Below are positions 48,480-59,114 of a DNA stretch of 64,000 nucleotides, piece by piece. The position numbers were made by a program, and so were the translations under genes. The DNA comes from Hyalella azteca. Its lineage: Eukaryota; Arthropoda; Malacostraca; Amphipoda; Hyalellidae. How positions within the stretch are numbered: the stretch's first letter is position 1; each line of letters opens with the position of its first letter. The notes beneath the pieces were generated by a model. The model saw only the letters and a list, made by a program, of their open reading frames with translations, was not told where the DNA came from and did not search any database. The DNA lies in assembly GCF_000764305.2 (NCBI RefSeq), contig NW_025944539.1:434001-498000 (forward strand). The letters are read 5' to 3'.

Positions 48480-49362
48480 CGGAGTATCAAAAAAACAAAT
48501 AGAGAGGACCGCAAATTGAGAATATTTAAATCCTGAATGAAGAAAAGTTACAATTTAATCTATAAATAAATAACGTGTTCAGTAACCTCGCTTTCTCTTC
48601 CTAGTCACGGAAAATTAAGAAAATAACAAATAGAGATGACTTCCTATAGAGAATATTTAAATCCTGGATGAAGAACAATGACAATTTAATCAATAAACGA
48701 ATAAGTAACCTCGCCTTCTCTTCTTCGTCACGGAATATTAAAAAAATATAACTCAGTACTCACTGCAGTGAGTGACAGAGAGCGCATTTTCTCGTAGACG
48801 AAAACGTGAAGTCACGGACAGACAGACGGACGGACGGACATGGCGAGCACAATAGCGCCTTTTTTCCATAAATGAGAAAATGCGCTAAAAAGAAGAAATA
48901 AAGATGACTTCCTATAGAGTATATTTAAATCCTGGATGAAGAACAATGACAATTTAGTTAGAAAATGAATAACGTGTTCAGTAACCTTGCTTTCTCTTCC
49001 TCGTCACGGAATATTAAAAAATAACAAATAAAGATGATTTACTTTTGAGAATATTTAAATCCTGGATGAAGAACAATGACAATTTATTAAGTAAATGAAT
49101 AACGTGTTCAGTAACCTTGCTTTCTCTTCCTAGTCACGGAAAATTAAGAAAATAACAAATAGAGATGACTTCCTATAGAGAATATTTAAATCCTGGATGA
49201 AGAAAAATAACAATTTAATCAATAAATGAATAAGTAACCTCGCTTTCTCTTCCTCGTCACGGAATTTTAAAAAAAGAACAAATAAAGATGACATCCTTTT
49301 GAAAAAAATTTAAATTCTGGATGAAGAACAATGACAATTTAATCAATAAATAAATAAGTAAC
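48480..49362. repeat. About 125-bp tandem array carrying five copies of a TMF1 5' splice site
   Basis: Units start near 48586, 48713, 48985, 49115 and 49237 with CTCGCTTTCTCTTCCT beside AGTAAC. This equals the last 15-20 bases of the real exon and its GTTACT donor at 49363. A HINE (48741-48891) interrupts the second unit. Confidence 0.92.
48741..48891 (-). mobile_element. HINE copy 8, inserted in a repeat unit (exact boundaries visible)
   Basis: Comparison with the empty neighbouring unit (CACGGAATATTAAAAAATAA) places the ends within an A run. The element runs from TATAACTCAG to GCGCTAAAAA. Confidence 0.92.
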
Positions 49363-49454
49363 CTCGCTTTCTCTTCCTCAAGTCTCGACACGGCCGACGC
49401 CAGACTCTGCACTCTGGCAGCCAGGGAGGCGTTCTCAGCCTTCAGGCCTTCCAC
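49363..49454 (-). CDS. TMF1: TMF1 exon, coiled coil
   Basis: Acceptor TTTTGGCAG, donor GCGAG/GTTACT. Encodes VEGLKAENASLAARVQSLA then SAVSRLEEEKA, matching the human MESQNSLLRQENSRF..LESEKNR stretch. Phase 0 entry, phase 2 exit, in agreement with neighbours. Confidence 0.93.
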
Positions 49455-49474
49455 CTGCCAAAATAATCGTTATT

Positions 49475-49912
49475 AAAACATGTAGAAATTAATGCAATTA
49501 AAACATGTATAAATTAACGTTATTAAAACATGTAGAAGTAAACGTTATTAAAACATGTATAAATTAACGTTATTAAAACATGTAGAAATAAACGTTATTA
49601 AAACATGTAGAAATAAACGTTATTAAAACATGTAGAAATAAACGTTATTAAAACATGTAGAAATAAACGTTATTAAAAGATATAGAAATAAACGTTATTA
49701 AAACATGTAGAAATAAACGTCTTTAAAAGATATAGAAATAAACATTATTAAAACATGTAGAAATAAACGTTATTAAAAGATATAGAAATAAACGTTATTA
49801 AAACATGTAGAAATATACGTTATTAAAACATGTAGAAATAATCGTTATTAAAACATGTAGAAATAAAAGTCTTTAAAACATGTAGAAATAAAAGTCTTTA
49901 AAACATGTACCT
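49475..49912. repeat. 24-bp minisatellite (AAACATGTAGAAATAAACGTTATT)
   Basis: About 18 units. Some units read AAAGATAT instead of AAACATGT. Begins just upstream of the exon at 49363-49454. Confidence 0.95.
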
Positions 49913-50149
49913 ATAATTTATAAACCTCATTCAAACATGAATAAATTAACGCTATGAAAACTCCTTTCAATTCTTAATTTTAAAATTGATCACGTCAGAC
50001 AAAGCACTGTTACTTTACAATTATGTTTGTACGAAAATTTTGTTAGTGACGTATCATTTACATCATTTCATGCGCATTAAACAGATGATACATGAAGAAA
50101 TGATGATACATGTCGATGATACATGAAGCGCTTCAGACAGACAATTCAT

Positions 50150-50590
50150 AAATCATCCACCATGGATGATGTACTTATCATCCACCATGGATGATGAACT
50201 TATCATCCACCATGGATGATGTACTTATCATCCAACATGGATGATGAACTTATCATCCACCATGGATGATGTACTTATCATCCACCATGGATGATGTACT
50301 TATCATCTAACATGGATGATGTACTTATCATCCAACATGGATGATGTACTTATTGTCCACCATGTATGATGTACATATCATCCAACATGTATGATGTACT
50401 TATCATCCAACATGTATGATGTACTTATCATCCACCATGTATGATGTACTTATCATCCACCATGGATGATGTACTTATCATCCACCATGGATGATGTACT
50501 TATCATCCAACATGGATGATGTACTTATCATCCACCATGTATGATGCACTTATCATCCACCATGTATGATGCACTTATCATCCACGGATG
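50150..50590. repeat. 25-bp minisatellite with internal symmetry (CATCCACCATGGATGATGTA + CTTAT)
   Basis: About 17 units. Each contains CATCC..GGATG, an inverted pair, so every unit can form a small stem. Confidence 0.95.
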
Positions 50591-50623
50591 ATACTTGAAT
50601 CACTACAAACATATGCTGTGTAC

Positions 50624-50724
50624 CTGGGTCTGCATGGCTGCTTGTTGCACGAGCGCCTGAGCGCTCTGCTCGCTGGTGCTCCTGTGGCGCTCAGCCATGG
50701 CGGCGGCGCTCTTTTCCGCCTCAA
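50624..50724 (-). CDS. TMF1: TMF1 exon, coiled coil (phase does not match the previous exon found)
   Basis: Acceptor CGCTCATCAG, donor CAG/GTACAC. The in-frame reading is EAEKSAAAMAERHRSTSEQS then AQALVQQAAMQTQ, matching the human LLAAAVERERAATEELLA region. It needs one leftover base from upstream (phase 1), but the exon ending at 53483 leaves two. An exon is therefore missing between them. An overlapping open frame (RKRAPPPWLS..) runs into a stop in the next exon and is a shadow. Confidence 0.88.
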
Positions 50725-51030
50725 CTGATGAGCGTAAAGAGCATGTGAGCACAACATTGAGTATGTGAGCGTAAAGAGCATGTGAGCACAACATTGAGTA
50801 TGTGAGCGTAAAGAGCATGTGAGCACAACATTGAGTAAGTGAGCGTAAAGAGCATGTGAGCACAACATTGAGTATGTGAGCGTAAAGAGCATGTGAGCAC
50901 AACATTGAGTATGTGAGCACAACATTGAGCATGTGAGCACAACATTGAGTATGTGAGCACAACATTAAGTATGTGAGCACAAGATTGAGTATGTGAGCAC
51001 CACATTAACTATGTGAGCACAATATTGAGT
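50725..51030. repeat. 37-bp then 20-bp minisatellite abutting a TMF1 acceptor
   Basis: Units GAGCACAACATTGAGTATGT + GAGCGTAAAGAGCATGT, followed by 20-bp units only. On the minus strand each 37-bp unit repeats the pyrimidine-rich GCTCTTTACGCTCA that lies directly before the real CAG at 50725. Confidence 0.92.
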
Positions 51031-51325
51031 ATAATATATAACCATAGGTTCATTCAAATACGTTTTTATTTAGTTTTGCTCAGAAATACCCCTTCGCTCT
51101 AAAGTCTAAAAGATAAACAAATATCATGAATTTATAAACAACGAAATGAATATAACCTCAATGTCACTACAATACCGTAATCAATTCAAACGCTAATTAC
51201 ATGACATAATAGTCCATTCAAACACACGAGACGAAGTGCCCTAAATTGACTGGCTAAGCCTTACGAAAAATGCAATAGTATGCCTCGCAGTAGCGTGGAG
51301 AACACTTAAACGGTAGAAATAAATA

Positions 51326-51477
51326 AAAATATAACTCAGTACTCACTGCAGTGAGTGACAGAGAGCGCGTTTTCTCAGAATCGACGAAAACGTGAAGTCA
51401 CGGCCAGACGGACGGACGGACGGACATGGCGAGCACAATAGGGCATTTTTTCCATGAATGATAAAATGCGCTAAAAA
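51326..51477 (-). mobile_element. HINE copy 9, in a TMF1 intron
   Basis: Complete element; one subterminal repeat has ATAAAATGCGCT instead of GAGAAAATGCGCT. Confidence 0.88.
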
Positions 51478-51629
51478 CTCGCTTTTGTCTAATCCGTCTC
51501 AATCACACTCAAGGTTTACCCTATAAAACATAACCAAAAACACGCCGCAGACGAATAACTATACAAAAGTATTTCCACAACTCAATTTTCAGTCTAAATT
51601 CTAGCTAACACCAAAGTTCATCCGTGAAT

Positions 51630-52640
51630 GGGACTCACGCACTCAAAAATTAATCTCTGAACGGGACTCACGCACTCAAAAATTCATTACTGAATGTTAC
51701 TCACGCACTCACTCTCAAAAATTCATCACGAATGAGACTCACGCACTCAAAAATTCATCACGAATGGGACTCACGCACGCTCACATCTGACATACGAATA
51801 ATATTTAGTGGATAGTAAAAATAAGTTAATAAAAATAATTGCCATACGAGATTATGAATATATTTGTAGATATTTAGATATTTTCAGAGAAGTGAGACGA
51901 ATCATAAATAAAAAAAAACTATTAATTTTCTGCTCAAATTCAGTGGATATGTAAAATAAGTTAATCAGAAGAATTGCCATGTGAGATTATGAATATATTT
52001 GTAGGAATTCACAGAAAAGCGAGAAGAATCCTAAAAATATATATAAATTTGTTGAGTTTGAGGCATCGTGAAAAAATTTTGAGTTTGTTCCGCAACATGC
52101 GCTCACATCTGCCAGCCAAATGATATTTAGTGGATAAGTAAAATAAGTTAATCAGAATGATTACTATACAAGATTATGAATATACTCGTAGATATTTACA
52201 GAAAAGTGAGACGAATCATAATTAATAAAAAAAGAACAATAAATTTGTTGAGTTTGAGGCATCGTGAAAAAATTTTGAGTTCGTGAAAATTTACAGAAAC
52301 ATGAGCAGAAGCCTAAATAAAAAACTTTAAATATGTTGCGTTTGAAGCCTCGTGAAAAATTTTCAGTTCGAGCCGCAGCATCCGCTCACATCTGCCAGCT
52401 AAAAAATTCAGTGGATAGGTAAAAATAAGTTAATCAGAATAGTTGCCATACGAGATTATCAATTTATTTGTAGATATTTACAGAAAAGTGAGACAAATCA
52501 TAAATAAATAAAACTATACATTTTCTGCTCAAATTCAGTGGATATGTAAAACAAGTTGTTAAAAAGGATGGCCATGTGACATTAAGAATAAATTTGTAGA
52601 AATAAAAAGAAAAGTTAGATGAATCCTAAATGAAAACAAT
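51630..52640. repeat. Arrays carrying fragments of a missing TMF1 exon
   Basis: 51630-51780 holds about five units of GGACTCACGCACTCAAAAAT TCAT. 51785-52640 holds diverged 130-280-bp units (TAAGTTAAT.AGAAT.ATTGCCAT, GAGATTATGAATATATTTGT). On the minus strand, acceptor-like GCTGGCAG followed by ATGTGAGCG occurs before 52391 and about 52113. After the preceding exon's CG it would read R-CERMLRLEL, resembling human RKEDYLRHEI. No complete exon follows. Confidence 0.6.
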
Positions 52641-53254
52641 ATATAAATTTGTGGAGTTTCAGGAATCGAGAAAAAATTTCCAGTTTGTTCCGTAACAAAA
52701 GCTTTCAAATGCAAAAAATTAGTCGCATTTAAAATGAGCTTGGAAATAACAATGAGAATGAATTCTCACATCAAACTTTATTCAAAATAAGCTTAAAAAT
52801 ATTAAATAATGACAATGTATTCCCATGAGAGATTAGAAATATATTCCTAATAATTTACAGTTAAGTGAAAAGAATTTTAAATAAATCAGAAATAAATATA
52901 AAGAGTTTGTTGCACTACTGACGAGTAAGAATACGCTAGTATCGGCCAGGAAATAAGATTACGAACAATTTTGGGAAAAATCTCAATGTGGTTCAGTCAT
53001 TGCAAAAAATGTGTTAGTAAATGAAAACAGAGACAATAATTCTATCATGATTTTGAGAAATTCTGAGCATTCAATTAAAATTCGAGAGCTTTGCCACTGA
53101 AATACGCTGAAAATTTAAACACAATTTTCAGAAATGTCCACTGCTTAAATTTATTCCCAAAAATGACACATCAGATACAGACGAATGATCATTCGAGTTG
53201 ACAGGAGTACAGCTATGCAGACAACGCAGACTCTTAGGACGCCTGCACTCGTCA

Positions 53255-53478
53255 GGAGTGCTTTTATGGACTCCTGAGGACTCAAAAAATCTCCTTAGAG
53301 TCCTTCTAAGGACTCCTAAGGGCTCCTTCTAAGGATTCCTTCTAAGGAGTCCTTCTAAAGAGTCCTTCTAAGGACTCCTTCTAAGGAGCCTTTCTAAGGA
53401 CTCCTTCTAAGTACTCCTAAGGACTCCTTCTAATGAGTCCTCCTTCTTCCCTAGAGTCCTAAGGACTCTAAGGATCTC
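53255..53478. repeat. Short tandem repeat (AAGGACTCCTTCTAAGGAGT)
   Basis: Near-palindromic units with AGGACTCCTT and AAGGAGTCCT forms, ending just before the donor at 53483. Confidence 0.9.
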
Positions 53479-53482
53479 TCAC

Positions 53483-53689
53483 CGGTCTGCAGTCTGCTGG
53501 ATGCGTTCCTTCTCATCCTGCAGCTCCTCGATCTGCAGGAGCAGCGATTGCTTCTCCTTGCTGGCAAGACGTTGCTGCTGCAGCAGAGCTTCCTGCAGCT
53601 GCTGCTTAGCGCCTACTTCTGCACTCAGAGTCTGCTCAGCAAGCTCTGCAGCCCGTGCAGAGTCCTGACGTTTCGCTTCGCCAAGTTCT
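53483..53689 (-). CDS. TMF1: TMF1 exon, coiled coil
   Basis: Acceptor TTTGCTGCAG and donor GACCG/GTGAGA. Encodes ELGEAKRQDSARAAELAEQ then TLSAEVGAKQQLQEALLQQQ, matching human KELTDLHKANAAKDSEAQE..REMKAKEELS. 69 codons, phase 2 in and out. Confidence 0.94.
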
Positions 53690-53786
53690 CTGCAGCAAAA
53701 CGTAGTTTTTTTTCACACTAAACCGTGAATAACAATACCTCGAAATAAATTGAAGACTGCCACTCAACATATTAAAACATATAAAA

Positions 53787-53829
53787 CAATAGTGCATTTT
53801 TTCCATAAATGAGAAAATGTGCTAAAAAT
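53787..53829 (-). mobile_element. HINE fragment (copy 10, truncated)
   Basis: Only the last 40 bases or so (AATAGTGCATTTTTTCCATA then AATGAGAAAATGTGCTAAAA). The rest, including the palindrome, is missing. Confidence 0.75.
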
Positions 53830-54346
53830 AAAAAATATGAAAAAATATAAAAATTGAAAAAACAAAAAAAATCATGATTTTTAATAAAAAATCAAGTGAT
53901 TTAATCACATGATTCAATCAGTTTGATTTAATCATTGTCAACCCTGGTAGTTTATCAAGTTTATCTTATATTCTGCTAGTGGAGTTCAAAGACTCAGCCT
54001 TCAAATAATTCAATCTCGCATTCCAAGGAGGCTAAAGAAAAATAGGAAGAGTCCCATTTCCTATTGAAGGATTGATTAATAGTAACTCTTAAAATTGAAG
54101 AAGGATTGATTTCCTCGGATAAAATTTATAAACCTACAATACGTATTGAATGCTTGTTTGTGAATTAGGTAGAATAATTGACCGTCAGACTAAAATTATA
54201 AAAATTTTATTAGTTAAAACTGCTAATTCCAATTTTCTCTTGAAGCTCATGGCACTAACGACCCAACTCGAAAGCACAGGCCGCATTCAGGGCGAGAATG
54301 GCCATGTCTTGCCTACATAAAGTGGACCGATATTGCTAACCAGGTG

Positions 54347-54511
54347 AAAAATATAACTCAGTACTCACTGCAGTGAGTGACAGAGAGCGCATTTTCTCGT
54401 CGACGAAAACGTGAAGTCACGGACGGACAGACGGACAGACGGACAGACAGACGGACAGACATGATGAGCACAATAGGGCATTTTTCCATAAATGAGAAAA
54501 TGCGCTAAAAA
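54347..54511 (-). mobile_element. HINE copy 11, in a TMF1 intron
   Basis: Complete. Long (GGACAGAC)n tract, palindrome and subterminal pair intact. Confidence 0.9.
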
Positions 54512-54734
54512 TGGCAACTTACAATAAAATTTACAACCTCTTCTACTAGAATTTTGGTAATAGGCTTTCATTTTTCTTAATCGTTGTAGCAAACTGTTAA
54601 AGTACTGAGGTAGAATAATGTTCTTACATAGAGGCTTGTATAACTTCTCTCTGTACAACATTAACATTGTGATTTATATTAATGATGAAAATTGATTATC
54701 CATGTAGTCAAAATCTCTCCGATTCAATGTAATT

Positions 54735-55345
54735 ATACCATTGAAATATATACCATTACATATAAATATATAAAATATCTAAACATATACCATTAAAATA
54801 TATACCATTACATATAAATATATAAAATATATAAACATAGAAATATATACCATTACATATAAATATATAAAATATATAAACATATACCATTAAAATATAT
54901 ACCATTACATATAAATATATAAAATATATAAACAGGTACCATTAAAATATATACCATTACATATAAATATATAAAATATATAAACATATACCATTAAAAT
55001 ACATACCATTACATATAAATATATAAAATATACAAACATATACCATCAAAATACATACCATTACATATAAATATATAAAATATATAAACATATACCATTG
55101 AAAAATATACCTTTACATATAAATATATAAAATATACAAACATATACCATTACATATAAATATATAAAATATATAAACATATACCATTAAATATAAATAT
55201 TTAAAATATATAAACATATACCATTACATATAAATATCTAAAATATATAAACATATACCATTAAATATAAATATCTAAAATATATAAACATATACCATTA
55301 AATATAAATATATAAAATATATAAACATATACCATTAAAATTGAA
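54735..55345. repeat. AT-rich tandem array (ATATACCATTACATATAAAT + ATATAAAATATATAAAC)
   Basis: About 14 units of 37-55 bp, ending just before the donor of the exon at 55362. Confidence 0.92.
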
Positions 55346-55361
55346 TGAGAAATAAACAGAC

Positions 55362-55574
55362 CTGTAAGCAGCATCAAGTGCATCTCTTAGCACGTCCATC
55401 TTGCCCTGAGTTTCAGCTGCATCAGCTGTAACAGCCTTCATCTGCTCCTGCATCTGCTGCAGCTGCACTGTCAGCTGCGTGATGGCGCTCACCTGACGTC
55501 GCTCCACCTCACACTTGGCCAGCAGCTGACGGTGCTGACGCTCGATCTCAAGCTGCTGATTCTCGGCCTTTGAG
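55362..55574 (-). CDS. TMF1: TMF1 exon, coiled coil
   Basis: Acceptor GAATGTGCAG, donor TTACAG/GTCTGT. 71 codons including KAENQQLEIERQHRQLLA, QLTVQLQQMQEQMKA and VLRDALDAAYR. The last motif equals human IQAALDSAYKEL across the junction with the next exon. The N-terminal part aligns with EVEKQHRENIKKL. Confidence 0.94.
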
Positions 55575-55945
55575 CTGCACATTCAACATTATTTGTTGAA
55601 TATAGTTTATAAAATGTACATTTGAACTGTACATTTGAACTGTACATTCAACAATATTTGTTGAATACACTTTACAAAGTCTACCTTTGAGCTGCACATT
55701 CAACATTATTTCTTGAACACCCTTTATAAAGTCTACATTTGAACTGTACATTCAACATCACATCCAACATTATTTCTTGAATACACTCTACAAAGTCTAC
55801 CTTTGAACTCCACATTCAACGTTATTTATTCAACACACTTTATAAAATGTACATTTGAGCTGCACATTCAACATCATTTGTTGAAGATACTTTATAAAAT
55901 ATACCTTTGAGCAGCACATTCAACAATATTTATTCAAAACACTTT
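55575..55945. repeat. Tandem array carrying copies of a TMF1 3' splice site
   Basis: TTTGAGCTGCACATTCAAC, i.e. on the minus strand the acceptor GTTGAATGTGCAG plus the first exon bases CTCAAA, recurs at about 55570 (real), 55687 and 55854. Diverged forms (TTTGAACTGTACATTCAAC and similar) lie at about 55621, 55637, 55738, 55802 and 55905. Confidence 0.9.
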
Positions 55946-56390
55946 ATAAAATAGTTTAAATAGTTTCATTTGTGTATCATAAATATTAATTAAAGTCCAA
56001 TCAAAAACATTTAATAAGGACAGTCAAGAAAATGGTTGAAACATTTCATCCAGGTTTTACAAGTATTAATTAGAGAGATGAAATCAATTACTGAAAGCTA
56101 ATAACTGTAAGTAAATATTAATACCCATAACACCGAACCATTTTCAGTCACATATTATATTGTATCTAATATAAAACGAGTTTTGCCAATTGAGAGACTT
56201 CCAGTTCCATAATAATATATTATCTAACTTAGTATATTATAATAATATGTAATAATAATAATGTAACTAATATATATTATTTTATATATTATACTAATAT
56301 CTAACTTAATATTATAAAATAATATGTAATAATAATATTTTTATAATTACATATTATTATATATATTATATTAATATATTATCGAGTTCT

Positions 56391-56554
56391 TTTTCTTTAG
56401 TTCTCAGCTTCTTGATGGTAGTGGAGTAACTGAGCTGTTGTTTGCTGAGCTTCTCTCCCTCAGCGCGCAGCTCAGCAATAACCGTGTCGCGCTCCTGTAG
56501 CTGCGCCTGCACTTCGCTGCTGCTCAGCCGCGTCGCAGAGTCCATTTTTAATGT
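56391..56554 (-). CDS. TMF1: TMF1 exon, coiled coil; 3' boundary unclear
   Basis: Acceptor TTACCCACAG. It encodes KMDSATRLSSSEVQAQLQER, VIAELRAEGEKLSKQQL and KKLRTKEKELD, a strong match to human ATRLNSSETADLLKEKD, EEGEKLSKQQL and IKKLRAKDKE. After the Asp codon the frame runs into AT-rich DNA and a TAA. I see no GT donor between ELD and that stop, so the exon end at 56391 is approximate and a small following exon may be missing. Confidence 0.88.
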
Positions 56555-56602
56555 CTGTGGGTAAAAAAAGAAATAAAGTATAAATAAAGTAAAATAAAGT
56601 AG

Positions 56603-56700
56603 GAATTCAAGTAATCGTGTCGCGCTCCTGTAGCTGAACCTGCACTTCGCTGCTGCTGAACCGCGTCGCAGATTCCATTTTTAATGTCTGTGGTTCAACG
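56603..56700 (-). pseudogene. Duplicated 5' part of the TMF1 exon at 56554, with intact acceptor
   Basis: 133 bp upstream of the real exon start, the copy (start 56687) repeats its first 24 or so codons almost unchanged (KMESATRFSSSEVQVQLQER) after the acceptor GAACCACAG. It then reads ITS and hits TGA. If spliced it would truncate the protein. Confidence 0.85.
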
Positions 56701-56804
56701 AATTAATATAGTATAAAGAATAAGAGTAGAAATAAATAAATATAAAGAAATAAAGTAGAAATAAATACCTAAATATTAAGTAAAATAAAGTATAAATTTA
56801 AGTG

Positions 56805-57010
56805 CAACGTGATGCGACAGGTGCTTTAAATTGAAGTTTGCAATTGCAATGAAAATATTGCAATAGATTCAAAAACAATGTAATGCGACAGGTGATTTTA
56901 ATTAAAGTTAGCAATTGCTATGAAAATATTGCAATAGATTTAAATACAATGTAGTGCGACAGGTGATTTTAATTAAAGTTTTGCAATTGCGATGAAAATA
57001 GTGCAAACGA
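56805..57010. repeat. 62-bp tandem repeat, three to four copies
   Basis: Unit AATGTAATGCGACAGGTGAT then TTTAATTAAAGTTAGCAATT and GCTATGAAAATATTGCAAT. Confidence 0.88.
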
Positions 57011-57469
57011 TATATTGGATTAGATAAAAAAAAAGCAATGTATGGATTAAAGTGCAATGCGATGGAACCAAGTGCCTGTATTTTTAAAGTTAGCAGTTTC
57101 TATAAAATCTTAGTTGAAAAAGAATAAATATTCTTGTGTTAAGATTCGAATATCTTTCGCTATGATCAATTCGTTTATTAACCCTGTATGATACACATGA
57201 TTAGTGAAATCTAATTGTATTCAATTTCATTTAATACACTCTGTATAAGCATTATCGCAAAATAACATTTCGGACTTGAATGTTCCAGCAAACCTTTATG
57301 AAAAGAGGATATGAGATTTCTTTCAACATTAAGACACGCAGCCTAAAAACAACACATCATCTTCTGAATATAGGACAATGTCTAATTAAATATAGGGCAA
57401 CGTCCAATTAATAATGAATTAGTAATGTAATACAAAGTAAAAACTAATGATCCCTCCACGATTTAAATA

Positions 57470-57605
57470 TTCACTCAGAGGAATAAGAGGATCAATGTCC
57501 TAATAGCGATGAACTTTTTATCTTTGTTTAGGTCATCTTGACTTAGTTTGACCCAGGAAAATGGAGTATCAGTGCTACGTCGCTTTCTGTTCGTACTTGG
57601 GGTAA
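57470..57605 (+). mobile_element. R2 repeat, copy 3, in a TMF1 intron
   Basis: CACTCAGAGGAAT, AATAGCGATGAACTTTTT, GGTCATCTTGACTTAGTTTG and CAGTGCTACGT occur in the same order as at 7940. Confidence 0.65.
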
Positions 57606-57639
57606 GAAAGTGTGTTGGACAATACGACCTAATGATTTG

Positions 57640-57865
57640 TACGAGTATCATACAAATGATTAATCACAAATGATTGGTCATACAAATGATTGATCATACA
57701 AATGATTAATCATACAAATGATTAATCACAAATGATTGATCTTGCAAATGATTAATCAAATCACAAATGATTGATCACAAATTATTAATCACACAAATGA
57801 TTAATCACAAATGATTGATCACAAATGATTAATCACAAATAATTGATCATACAAATGCTTGACCA
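57640..57865. repeat. Short array (ACAAATGATTAATCACAAAT + GATTGATCAT)
   Basis: Alternating AATGATTAATC and AATGATTGATC units, ending just before the donor of the exon at 57886. Confidence 0.9.
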
Positions 57866-57885
57866 TGCAAATGATTATCACAGAC

Positions 57886-58033
57886 CTCGAGCTGTCTAGT
57901 AAGAGTTTCCTTCTCTCGTAAAGCTTGCTGGAATTTTTTCTCCATGGTGGCAAGTCGCTGGGTGAACTCCTCCCGTAGCGCCTCCATGCCCTCCATGCCA
58001 CCTCCTCCAGCCGCCTCCAGCTCCTGCACTCTC
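57886..58033 (-). CDS. TMF1: TMF1 exon, start of the central TMF coiled-coil domain
   Basis: Acceptor GCATGGCAG, donor GAG/GTCTGT. Encodes RVQELEAAGGGGMEGMEAL then REEFTQRLATMEKKFQQAL and REKETLTRQLE, matching human SLKDEFTQRIAEAEKKVQLACKERD. A Gly/Met insert is specific to this gene. Confidence 0.95.
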
Positions 58034-58059
58034 CTGCCATGCAACTTACAGTCAACAGA

Positions 58060-58850
58060 CAAATGCTAGTGATGATATTCTTACAAGAAGAGATATTCAC
58101 TGTTAGCCTCACTGTACAACGTGGCAAATCTTTTATTTAATGAATGCATTGACCGCCACCGATGATATTCGTACCATAAGAGATATTCATTGGTAGCCTT
58201 AATGTACAACAGGGTAAACCTTATATCTAAAGATGCATTGACCTGTACAACGGGGCAAACCTTTTATTTAATGAATGCATTGACCGCCCCAATGCTATTC
58301 GTACCTAATGAGAGATATTCATAGTTAGCCTCACTGTACAAGGTGGCAAACCTTATATCTAAAGATGCATTGACCGCCCCCAATGCTATTGGTATCAAAT
58401 AAGTGACATCCATAGTTAGAATTGGGATACAAATGGCAATCCTTTTATCTAAGGATGCAATAACTGCCAATGCTACTCGTACCTAAGGAGTGACATCCAT
58501 AGTTAGCTTCAGTGTAAAAATGGCAAACCTTTTATCTATGAATGCATTGACTGCCACCGATGCTATTCGTACCTAAGGAGTGTCATCCATAGATAACGTC
58601 AGTATATAAAGGCCAAACCTTTTATCTAAAGATGCAATAACCGCCCCCAATGCTATTCGATTCCCAACGAGTGACATCCATAGTTAGCGTCAATTTACAA
58701 AGGGCAAACCTTTTATCCAATGATGCAATAACCACAGCCAGTGCTATTCGTTCCCAAGGAGTGACGTACATCCATAGTTAGCGTCAGTATAAAAAGGGCA
58801 AAACTTTTATCTTAAGATGCATTGACCGCCACCAATGCATTGACACATAA
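58060..58850. repeat. Degenerate 90-115-bp tandem array, about eight units
   Basis: Units combine ACATCCATAGTTAGC, GGCAAACCTTTTATCTAA and GATGCATTGACCGCC, AATGCTATTCGTACC. The array lies in the intron between 58033 and 59447. Confidence 0.9.
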
Positions 58851-58984
58851 TCTCGATTTCATGGTCTTCACACGGAATAATTCAATTTTCATGGTCTTTA
58901 ACATCACACGGAATATAGGATCGTGCGCTGTATATCCCTACATGTGATCATGACCACGATCGTCTACATATCATTGAGTCTCTT

Positions 58985-59110
58985 CAACGGCAATGTGGCC
59001 GGACAGTTCACAACAGCGAAATTTGTGAGTTGCAGGTTCGAAACTCACAGCCAACTGTGAAATTCTACAATGTTTAAAATTTGTAACAGGCCAAACATCA
59101 CTTAAACTTC
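58985..59110 (+). mobile_element. SINE-family copy in a TMF1 intron
   Basis: B box GGTTCGAAACTC at 59055-59066 and a weaker A-box-like TGGCCGGACAG at 58996-59006. The body TTTGTGAGTTGCAGGTTCGA matches the second head of the SINE at 2585-2825, and the tail AACAGGCC..CAACGCTGAC is shared. Oriented antisense to TMF1. Confidence 0.7.
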
Positions 59111-59114
59111 AACG

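Noticed and set aside
50578..51005. Three overlapping minus ORFs rich in CSHMLFTLTYS-type repeats
   Set aside because: Minisatellite next to a TMF1 acceptor; only the exon part 50624-50724 is coding, in another reading.
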